Below the pieces are notes generated by a model. The model was not told where the DNA came from and did no database searches. It saw only the letters and a list, made by a program, of their open reading frames with translations. This document shows, piece after piece, positions 38,067 to 48,082 of a stretch of DNA of 64,000 nucleotides; position 1 is the first letter of the stretch, and each line of letters opens with the position of its first letter. The DNA is from Acanthochromis polyacanthus (Eukaryota; Chordata; Actinopteri; Pomacentridae), in contig NC_067125.1 of assembly GCF_021347895.1 (NCBI RefSeq), forward strand, positions 23,539,621-23,603,620. The letters are read 5' to 3'. A program made the translations under genes and the position numbers.

Positions 38067-40369
38067 AGCTGCAAGCAGCGATGGACGGGTCCTCGCATCC
38101 ACGCTGGTCGGTGAATCCACGCACATCCACCAGGTGGCGCTGTGACTGAGAGTGTATGTCGGCCTCTGAATCGCATCTGGACCAGAGTCCAATCATACAT
38201 GTAAAATTTCAGCCAGACTGTAACATGTTCAGAGCAGCTATAGAGCATTTCCTGTCTATCCACCAGGTGGCGCTGTAACTCAGAGTGTATTTCACACAGT
38301 GGATGTGATGAGGGTTGGACTCTGATCACTCATGAAAAGTTTCAGGCTGATTTGATGATGTAGAGGCCAGTTATACAGCATTTACTGTCCCTCCAACAGG
38401 TGGCGCCGCGACTGAGAGTGTCTGTTGGCCTGTAGATGTGATCAGGATTGGATTGTGATCACACATGGAAAGTCTGAGGCAGATTGGAGCATGCAGAGGA
38501 GAGTTATACAGCAGTTGATGTTTCATGGCGAAGCATCAAAACGCTGATGGTCGCCATGGCCACGCCATTTGGCTTCTGGTTAAACTTTTGATAACTTTTC
38601 ATCACCAAGTCCTGCTGTGTGGACTGACAAAATTTCAGGTCTCCTGGAATTATCCCCGAGGAGGTATTAACTCTCAAAAATGAGAAAAATCATCAAAAAT
38701 CTCACAATTAATCCAAGATGGCCGACTTCCTGTTGGGTTTAGGACATGGCTCCAAGAGGCTTTTTTGTGCGTCCTGATGTGCTCTATAAGCCTCCCAAAC
38801 TTCATGGATGTAGGTGAAATGTGCTGGGGGGGCTGTTTGTTAAAAATACTGTAGGGGGCGCTATAGCATGTGCAGTGCCGAGATGCATACTGTGTCGTTC
38901 CTTGGGTCGATGGTGATGTGTGTGGTAATTTTTGTGAGCATTGGAGTATTTCTAACCTGTCAAATAGCACTTTGTTTTGCATGGCGATATTTGGTTGCTA
39001 CGGCAACAGCGTTGCATGAAATGTCACACCCTTGACAATGTGGGATTGTCAAGAGGTGAAGACTCGACTGACCAATTTCCAGCATGATATCACCACGTTT
39101 GGGGCCATTGTACCTGAAAATATAAGGCCTTAAACTTACTATTACCAACAGGTGGCGCTATGACTTTTTCAGAATTTATGAGTGTGGATGTGTTCAGACT
39201 GGACCTGGTATCCAGCATGTGAAGTCTGAGGCAGATAGGATGTTGTTCAGCTGAGATATGAATCGTTAAATTTTCATGGCGAAACATGGAAATTGGTTTG
39301 GCCGCCACAGACACGCCCTTTGATGACAAGTCACCATTTTCACTGGGATGCATCATCAATGTGTTTAGGCTGTTGTCACTGCATTTGAAGTGAATATGAT
39401 CAACCGGGTAACAATAGGGCATGAAAGTGTAAAAGATGTCTATTTCCTGAAACCACAAGGTGGCGCTATGACTGTCAATGAATATCCCTATGTGGATGAC
39501 ATCAGGACAGGACTGTCATCATACATGTAAAGTTTCAGGCAGATTGGAGCATGTTGAGAAGAATTAGACACCAATTCCTGTTTCATGGCGAAGGATCAGT
39601 TGTTTGAGGCTCCGCCATGGCCACACCTTTTGGCTTCTGGTTGAGTTTTTGATAACTTTTCATCAGAAAGGTCTGGTGAATGTACTGGCCAAATTTCAGT
39701 TCTCTCAGACTTATCCACTAGGAGCTATAAATTTTGACAAATGTACAGCAAATTCAAGATGGCCGACTTCCTGTTGGGTTTAGGGTGTGGCTGTCATTGA
39801 CTTTTTGGTGTGTCCTGATGTGGTGCATATGCCCACCAAATATTGTAGCTGTAAATAAAACATTGTGGAAGTTGGCCTAATGACCACTTTTTCAATTTTG
39901 CAGGTGGCGCTATAGAGCCATTTTTTCACACATATGCGCAACTCCCATAAAATATCAAATTTTTCGCCAGTCCTGATGTGCACGCCAAATTTCACGCGTT
40001 TTGGTTCATGATAAGGCCGCCAAAAAGGCAAGTCATTTCCCGAGGAGCGATTAAGTTTGAAAAATTTACAGCAAATTGAAGATGGCCGACTTCCTGTTGG
40101 GTTTAGGGCGTGGCTGTAATTGACTTTTTGGTGTGTCCAGATGTTCTGCATATGCCCACCAAATATTGTAGCTGTACATGAAACATTGTGGCAGTTGGCC
40201 TAATGACTACTTTTTAAACTTTGCAGGTGGCGCTATAGAGCCATTTTGCCACGCACATGCGCAACTCCCATAAAATATCAAATTTTTCGCCAGTCCTGAT
40301 GTGCATGCCAAATTTCACGCGTTTTGGAGTATGATAAGGCCGCCAAAAAGCCAATTTACTTTACGGGAG
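38067..40369 (+). repeat. Tandem array unit 3 (2303 bp)
   Basis: Collinear with the others. It has private changes around 38.89-39.06 kb ('tgtgtcgttcc', 'caaatagcactttg'). Exact CTCF-consensus matches at 38127-38140 and 38260-38273. Followed by an A/AAT tail (40370-40410) without minisatellite. Confidence 0.95.
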
Positions 40370-40410
40370 AAAAAAAAAAAAAAAAAAAAAAAAAAAATAA
40401 TAATAATTAA

Positions 40411-42714
40411 AGCTGCAAGCAGCGATGGACGGGTCCTCGCATCCACGCTGGTCGGCGAATCCATGCACGTCCACCAGGTGGCACTGTGACTGAGAGTGTG
40501 TGCTGGCCTCTGAATCGCATCTGGACCAGAGTTTAATCGCACGTAAAATTTCAGCCAGATTGGAGCATGTTCAGACTAGTTATACAGCATTTCTTGCCCA
40601 TCCACCACCAGGTGGCGCTGTAACTCAGAGTGTATTTCAAACAGTGGATGTGATGAGGGCTGGACTCTGATCACTCATGAAAAGTTTCAGGCTGATTTGA
40701 TCATGTAGAGGCCAGTTATACAGCATTTATTGTCCCTCCAACAGGTGGCGCTGCAACTGAGAGTGTCTGTTGGCCTGTAGATGTGATCAGGATTGGATTG
40801 TGATCACACATGGAAAGTTTGAGGCAGATTGGAGCATGCAGAGGAGAGTTATACAGCAGTTGTTGTTTCATGGCGAAGCATCAAAACTCTAATGGTCGCC
40901 ATGGCCACGCCATTTGGCTTCTGGTTAAACTTTTGATAACTTTTCCAAACCAAGTCCTGCTGTGTGGACTGACAAAATTTCAGGTCTCCTGGAATTATCC
41001 CCTAGGAGGTATTAACTCTCAAAAATGAGAAAAATCATCAAAAATCTCACAATTAATCCAAGATGGCCGACTTCCTGTTGGGTTTAGGACATGGCTCCAA
41101 GAGGCTTTTTTGTGCGTCCTGATGTGCTCTATAAGCCTCCCAAATTTCATGGATGTAGGTGAAACGTGCTGGGGGGGCTGTTTGTTAAAAATACTGTAGG
41201 GGGCGCTATAGCATGTGCAGTGCCGAGATGCATACAGTGTTGTTCCTTGGGTCAATGGTGATGTGTGTGGTAATTTTTGTGAGCATTGGAGTATTCCTAA
41301 CCTGTCAGAAAGGGCTTTGTTTTTCATGGCGATATTTGGTTGCTACGGCAACAGCGTTGCATGAAATGTCACACCCTTCACAGTGTGTGATTGTCAAGAG
41401 GTGAAGACTCGACTGACCAATTTCCAGCATGATATCACCAAGTTTGGGGCCATTGTACCTGAAAATATAAGGCCTTAAACTTACTATTACCAACAGGTGG
41501 CGCTATGACTTTTTCAAAATTTATGAGTGTGGATGTGTTCAGACTGGACCTGGTATCCAGCATGTGAAGTCTGAGGCAGATAGGATGTTGTTCAGCTGAG
41601 ATATGAATCGTTAAATTTTCATGGCGAAACATCGAAATTGGTTTGGCCGCCACAGACACGCCCTTTGATGACAAGTCACCATTTTCACTGGGATGCATCA
41701 TCAATGTGTTTAGGCTGTTGTCACTGCATTTGAAGTGAATATGATCAACCGGGTAACAACAGGGCATGAAAGTGTAAAAGATGTCTATTTCCTGAAACCA
41801 CAAGGTGGCGCTATGACTGTCAATGAATATCCCTATGTGGATGACATCAGGACAGGACTGTCATCATACATGTAAAGTTTCAGGCAGATTGGAGCATGTT
41901 GAGAAGAATTAGACACCACTTCCTGTTTCATGGCGAAGGATCAGTTGTTTGAGGCTCCGCCATGGCCACACCTTTTGGCTTCTGGTTGAGTTTTTGATAA
42001 CTTTTCATCAGAAAGGTCTGGTGCATGTACTGGCCAAATTTCAGTTCTCTCAGACTTATCCACTAGGAGCTATAAATTTTGACAAATGTACAGCAAATTC
42101 AAGATGGCCGACTTCCTGTTGGGTTTAGGGTGTGGCTGTGATTGACTTTTTGGTGTGTCCTGATGTGGTGCATATGCCCACCAAATATTGTAGCTGTAAA
42201 TAAAACATTGTGGAAGTTGGCCTAATGACCACTGTTTCAATTTTGCAGGTGGCGCTATAGAGCCATTTTTTCACACATATGCGCAACTCCCATAAAATAT
42301 CAAATTTTTCGCCAGTCCTGATGTGCACGCCAAATTTCACGCGTTTTGGTTCATGATAAGGCCGCCAAAAAGGCAAGTCATTTCCCGAGGAGCGATTAAG
42401 TTTGAAAAATTTACAGCAAATTGAAGGTGGCCGACTTCCTGTTGGGTTTAGGGCGTGGCTGTAATTGACTTTTTGGTGTGTCCAGATGTTCTGCATATGC
42501 CCACCAAATATTGTAGCTGTACATGAAACATTGTGGCAGTTGGCCTAATGACTACTTTTTCAAGTTTGCAGGTGGCGCTATAGAGCCATTTTGCCACGCA
42601 CATGCGCAACTCCCATAAAATATCAAATTTTTCGCCAGTCCTGATGTGCATGCCAAATTTCACGCGTTTTGGAGTATGATAAGGCCGCCAAAAAGCCAAT
42701 TTACTTTACGGGAG
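40411..42714 (+). repeat. Tandem array unit 4 (2304 bp)
   Basis: Collinear with the others. Its first ~500 bp share variants with unit 1, while many later sites share variants with unit 2. Exact CTCF-consensus matches at 40471-40484 and 40605-40618. An A/AAT tail (42715-42752) leads into four minisatellite copies. Confidence 0.95.
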
Positions 42715-42722
42715 AAAAAAAA

Positions 42723-42752
<30 letters not shown>

Positions 42753-42755
<3 letters not shown>

Positions 42756-43170
42756 CCCTAGGGTTTCAATAGGGTCCTTGGCACCGCTGGTGCCTTGGAC
42801 AGTCGGTGCCCTGGCACCGCCTGTCCTTCGCACCCTCGGTGCTCGGACCCTAATAATAATAATAAACCCTAGGGTTTCAATAGGGTCCTTGGCACCGCTG
42901 GTGCCTTGGACAGTCGGTGCCCTGGCACCGCCTGTCCTTCGCACCCTCGGTGCTCGGACCCTAATAATAAACCCTAGGGTTTCAATAGGGTCCTTGGCAC
43001 CGCTGGTGCCTTGGACAGTCGGTGCCCTGGCACCGCCTGTCCTTCGCACCCTCGGTGCTCGGACCCTAATAAACCCTAGGGTTTCAATAGGGTCCTTGGC
43101 ACCGCTGGTGCCTTGGACAGTCGGTGCCCTGGCACCGCCTGTCCTTCGCACCCTCGGTGCTCGGACCCTA
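42753..43170 (+). repeat. 100-bp cloverleaf minisatellite, 4 copies
   Basis: Copies at 42753-42852, 42864-42963, 42969-43068 and 43071-43170 read as identical to each other and to the two copies after unit 2. Spacers are 11, 5 and 2 bp of AAT, so periods are 111, 105 and 102 bp. The array ends here, with a sharp change to unique sequence at about 43174. Confidence 0.95.
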
Positions 43171-43173
43171 ATA

Positions 43174-43599
43174 AGATGGTGTGATATGAATGATGGAAAA
43201 GGGAAGGAAGAGATCACAATATTTCAACGTAACACTGGGATAAAAATTATGCTTGAAATATGATGTTCTGAGGAAAAAGGGATAACTAGACCACACCTGA
43301 AAGCAGCCGTCAATTTGACAGTAGGCTAATTTGTTAGCCTGTAAATATTATCATTGAAAAGATAATTTGAGAAAGTTGCACCAAGTTCCAGTGACTGAAA
43401 GGTAATTGTGTGCCGTGATGATGATGATGCCTCGGTGGATGGTCCGGTCGGCCTTTGTTGATGTGGGTCGGAACAATGGTGGACAGAGTGGAGCCTTGGA
43501 GTCTTTAGAACTCATGGGTTGGAAGCCTCTGATAACAAAGGAAAGTTCTTTCTTCAAACAGAGGATTCTGATGGTGCTGGAGGACTCTTGCCTGTGATG
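43174..43599. other. Unique sequence right of the array
   Basis: No feature recognised. Confidence 0.45.
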
Positions 43600-43715
43600 G
43601 TGAAAGGGGGCTCCAAGTAGGAAAAGAGACTCCAAGTGGTAAAACAGACTCCTGATGGTGATAATGGACTCTAAATGGTAAAACAGACTCCTCCGAGTGG
43701 AGTAGCTCCAAGTGG
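43600..43715. repeat. Degenerate short direct repeats
   Basis: Recurring words such as 'ctccaagtgg', 'ggtaaaacagactcct' and 'tgatggtga' appear at irregular ~27-50-bp spacing, two to four times each. Origin unknown. Confidence 0.5.
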
Positions 43716-43967
43716 TAGCTACTTTCAGATGTGGTCTTTTAAAGTGGGCCTTTGCATATCATTAACTCAGCAGGGGTCTGGTACATCCTCCGTCAGGGAG
43801 GGCTGATGTCAAGATGTCCCTCACAGAGTTACATTTTCAGGTAATTTCTGTAACTTTCCAAAATATTGCAATTTGGTGAACATGGTTTATCGAGGATATT
43901 ACTGATAGATAGCTGATTAAAATGGTACCAAACATGCTCATATGTGATCGGCAGACATGTTAAAATT

Positions 43968-44499
43968 CAGCCCGATCTCACGGGGATTCGTGAAACTGTC
44001 ACGTAAGTTTTAGTTTCGGTTTCGTGTGCACCAACACGATTTCGTCATGTTTTTCGTGCCGCTCACCACGAAATGCGCACCAATGTATTTTAAACGGCGG
44101 ACTTTTCGTGCCACTCAGAACGTATTTCAAAAGAATGTGTATATTATATTTTTAATGTAAAACCGTGGCGAATCCAACGCTATATTTTGCATGACATCGT
44201 CCCTAAACATAACCCTAACCATAACCCTAACCATAACCTAACCATAACCTAACCATAAGCCGGTGGTACACTTACCAATTTGCGGCGGCCGCAAACGCGA
44301 TCACAGAAGCAGTATACGCCGATGGACAGCTTAGATCGTCATGAATCCGCCGGTATAAACCACTTTCAGATGTGATTACCACAGCGAAAAACATTTCGTG
44401 GTGAGCGGCACGAAAAACATGACGAAATCGTGTTGGTGCGCACGAAACCGAAACTAAAACTTACGTGACAGTTTCACGAATCCCCGTGAGACCGGGTTG
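43968..44499. mobile_element. Foldback element, 108-bp inverted repeats, 7-bp direct flank
   Basis: Left repeat 43968-44075 and right repeat 44392-44499 are inverted copies with three mismatches. The 7-bp word TAAAATT directly abuts both ends (43961-43967 and 44500-44506). The interior has a degenerate (CCATAACCCTAA)n tract (about 44211-44258) and a ~130-bp core (44258-44386) that is also present inside the element at 12686-13233. No coding capacity. The superfamily is unclear; 7 bp fits none of the common target sizes neatly and may be a worn 8-bp duplication. Confidence 0.85.
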
Positions 44500-44506
44500 T
44501 AAAATT

Positions 44507-47166
44507 ATGACATTGATACTGATCAGGAGGAATAAAATATTAAAAGTAAGGCAAGAGGTAGATTAAGCATGAAGTCATTGAAAAGTTCACTTGTTCTATG
44601 AAATGGATGCACATAAAAGGAGTTATGTCCAGAATTGTGAGATGATTGTCTTTGTTGGTTCTGATTTGAGTTCAGAGTTCCTTGTCAGTAAGTGGAATGT
44701 CTTTGAAGTTGTCCTGAGCCCCCACTTTGGTGGCTCAGGAATCAGTCAGAATGTGTATTGGTGGCCATTTGGTTCTGATAGTGAGAGGGGGCTTAGACTG
44801 GCTTTATTTTCATCCTGGAGTGGAGGTCTGTTTGGGGAAGTCCAGTATCGCCTGGTCTCATGCTCTCCTGCTGATTTGATACTTTGCATTTTCGGGCCAG
44901 ATGTGGAAAGTGTCTTTGTTTGCAGTGTCTTGGTGTCTTAGTTCCACTGATCAAAGCAAGCCTTCAGAAATCCCTGGAGTTTGACGTTTGCCTAAGCCAG
45001 AACCCTGTGGAACTCCATAACCAATGCCAGTGTGCATAGTGTCCAAATATGACAGGAGTACTCGAGTGGTGTATTTATGACCAAAGTGAGTACTTCAAAG
45101 GGAAGTGAAATCAGATCTACATTAAATACAGTTGCTTTTTGTAGGGGACCTTTTTGGCTCACACCTTCTAGCATAATAAAAAGCACTAATGGAGACAGAC
45201 CAGGAACCACAGAAGAAAAGGTAAAAGATCTCAGAAAACACTGGGATCATGACGAGAGCCTGACAAAAATCAAAATAAGTAAAGCACAAGTACCCCAGAA
45301 TTGTATTTAAGTATAATACTTGAGTAAGTTTATTTACTAGTTACATTACACCACTATATGTTGTTATTTTTAATGAAAAGCCTTTATCTTTTTCACACTA
45401 TACAACACTTTGGTATAATTTAGACTAAGGTACAAACTAAAGCTAATACTGTTCATTACACTAGTTTCTATTTATGATTATTACCTCAAAACCTTGACCT
45501 CTGCACCTCCTCCCAGAAGACATTGGCATTGTTGGGCAACATACATTTCCTCCTATTTTAACATGACTCCTATCCGTTCTCACACTTCACAGGCCCTGGA
45601 GAAAATGTCTCCAGAGAATGCATTGTGCCAGCAGCTATTTTTGACTTCATCTACCTCTACAGTCTTCAGTTGATGAATTATTCCACCTTGAATGTGAGGA
45701 ATCTTAGATCCGGATGAAGAAATTATCAGTGGTGAAATGGCCTGCTGTGCTGCCCACATCTCAAAGGACTGCCATCAGCACTCAGTTCCACACTGTGGAT
45801 TGTTACTTCTCTGCTGTAAATGAGTCTTGTGGGAAATATGAGAGTCGGCCAAACCATGTCATCAGATTAACCACTTGCTGTTGCAGCAATTAACACTGTA
45901 TGAAATTGGTTGTCCTATTTAGTGGCCAAAAGGTGTCGTCTGCCCATTGACTGTCCATACATTTGGTTGAGATGGATCAATATATGATTAAATATTTAAC
46001 TAAATATCAGATATCTAGTCATCTGATATACTGAATGTTGCTGCCTGACCACAGCTGCATAGGAAGGAGTTCTGTTTTTTTGTGTCTGAACAGTTTATTC
46101 ACTCATTATATTTTGCTGTCTTCAGTAACGTTTTAATGAACTTGTGTATAAATGCACTTGACATCAAAGTGTGTGTTTTGTGGTGATCTCACGGTGACAC
46201 ACAGAGGTTAGCATTTTTTTGGAAACAAAAAGTTAAACAAAGCAAAAATGAAAAAAAACCATCAACAAATGCTTCTACAATATGTGCAAAATTATTTCAA
46301 AATGAGCCTATCAGCATTTGCTTTCAACAATCCCTGGTTGTTCAGACCCCTAATGTTTGCTCTCAGTTTGCTCTGTGTCTGCTCATATCGGTTAACGTGC
46401 ACTTTTGAACCCTGCTAGAGATGCTGAGTGCTGGTCTCTGCTGACTGTTCACTGTGACTGAAACCAGAGCATCTACAATAATGGCATCATTGATCACTGG
46501 CCATCTTTTCTCTGTCGCTGCCTTCAAAGCTTCCACCACCATGAGAAAAATTTCTAAAACAGAAAAGCAATCTCTCTCTTCGTGAGAGGCTTGATCTGCC
46601 CTCCCTATTACCCTCTGAGGCCTGATGTGCTTTTAGACTGCCTCAGTCTTCCTCTGACCTTCAGGCAAAGATAACTGTGTTTTCTCACTGAGGGGTTTCT
46701 GTCTCCTGTAGCAGCTGCTTTGCCTGCTAATTAAAAGAAGCATCAACTCATTCTTCCACATGAAGAATGACTTTACAGTGGTGAATCACTATTTATCTTT
46801 ACATTTCATGAAGTATGGATGACATTCTTTCTACATTTCAGTAGGTATTAGTCCTGAGAGATTCCTGAGCATAAAAACTCCTGATTGGTTTGACTCTTGT
46901 TTTGTTGTTCCAAAGCTTAGGAATGGCCTTCCTTTTTCAGTCAAATAGTTCTCCTCCACTGACATTCAAAGAAATATCAGGACAGACATGTTTTTAGTGC
47001 CGCTTATTTGCTCTTTTTGGTCTTTCGGTATTTTATGTAATTCAGTTGATCTGACGAGTTGTTGTCCTGTTTATCGTGTTTTTTAGTCTTTTATGTCTGC
47101 TGATTGTACAAATTTTATCCTGTTTATCCTTCCTTTTTTGGAATCTATTTGTTGCTTGGGTAATTA
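44507..47166. other. Non-coding stretch, nothing firm
   Basis: A 116-codon frame at 44591-44941 (+) has no recognisable domain. Around 46.9-47.1 kb the text ('gaatggccttcctttttcag') faintly resembles a LINE C-terminus, too weak to call. Confidence 0.45.
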
Positions 47167-47440
47167 CAGCCAGGTCCATAAATATTTGGAGGTTGACACA
47201 ACTTTCAGCTTTTTGGCTCTGAACACCACCACAGTGGATTTGAAAAGAAACAATCAAGACATGCTTTAAGTGCAGACTTTCAGCTTTAACTTGAGTCAGG
47301 TGAATGATGGAGGAATTAAAACACATTTCTGTGCCCTCCGCCTTTTTAAATAACCAAAAGTATTTGGACAAGCTAACATAAACAAAAATCAAACTGTCAC
47401 TTTTAACATTTGGTTGCAAACCTTTTGTAGTAGTATTCAT
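47167..47440 (-). mobile_element. Tc1/mariner end fragment
   Basis: Starts after TA with CAGCCAGGTCCATAAATATT and continues 'gtgcagactttcagctttaa', matching the end region of a common teleost Tc1 family as I recall it. The element breaks off near 47440; no second end was found. Confidence 0.6.
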
Positions 47441-47759
47441 CATGTAAAGGCTGCATTTACCTCTTACTTTCTGTTTTTGTGCTTATTAACTAGTAATGTT
47501 TAGCTAATTGCTTGACCAAAAGCAAAATACTATCTGGCATATCTTACTTTTCAAAAGCAAATTTTTAATTAGTTGTGATATGGTGATGGGTGCAGGGGTT
47601 TTGGGCACACTGCTACATGAAACAGTATTTAGATTATTAATAATGTTTGGAGTATTGTTTATCGTGCTGTCATATTAATTTCTGTTGAAGGAATTTGATC
47701 ACTGGCTTCTTAGTGAACCTATAATGATGGCCCATTCGAGTGTACTGTGCTTTTAAATC

Positions 47760-47900
47760 TACTGTAGTTCCGCCCTGTACTGTGTAGACCAATCAGCGGC
47801 TCCGACACACATCCCTCTCTGAGTTCTAGACCAATCAGCGCTCTCCTTTCAACAGCAGTCGAGCAGTCCAGTTGTAGCAGGCTGGTAGATGTAGCTCGCC
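47760..47900 (+). promoter_or_regulatory. Candidate promoter with two CCAAT boxes
   Basis: ACCAATCAGCG occurs twice (47788-47798 and 47829-47839), about 41 bp apart, in a segment with a clearly higher CpG frequency than the surrounding tens of kilobases (roughly 20 CpGs in 47770-48100). Paired CCAAT boxes recruit NF-Y at many TATA-less vertebrate promoters. No TATA box is evident. Confidence 0.5.
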
Positions 47901-48082
47901 CCCAGTCTACCACCAGCGCAACAAGCCTGTCAGCCGTGCTGTTCACACGGTCTGTGTACACAGAAAATGCCCGGAAAGTGATTTCCAGAGGACGGCAGGA
48001 CTGCCCGGACACAGGCTCTGGATTGGGTGGAGGTTCTCTGACCGCATAACCCGGGTCTCCTGCGCCGTCTCCGCAGCAGTAG
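47901..48082 (+). other. Candidate non-coding first exon
   Basis: CpG-rich sequence downstream of the CCAAT boxes ending at CAGTAG|GTAGGT, a fair 5-prime splice donor (GT at 48083). The only early ATG (MPGK then stop) would be a short upstream frame, so the exon would be untranslated. The exact transcription start cannot be fixed from sequence. It is linked in the model to the coding exon at 63838. Confidence 0.4.

Noticed and set aside
33151..43170. CRISPR-like or phage-type repeat array
   Set aside because: Repeat lengths (2.3 kb and 100 bp), AAT spacers and the vertebrate setting do not fit; spacers are not unique sequences.
44211..44262. Interstitial telomere-like CCCTAA tract as evidence of a chromosome fusion
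   Set aside because: It is short, degenerate and inside a foldback transposable element; the similar tracts at 30.5 and 30.9 kb are parts of repeated modules.
44591..44941. 116-codon plus-strand frame
   Set aside because: No domain, no splice or promoter context; likely chance.
47042..47443. 133-codon minus-strand frame
   Set aside because: Largely inside the Tc1 end fragment at 47167-47440.
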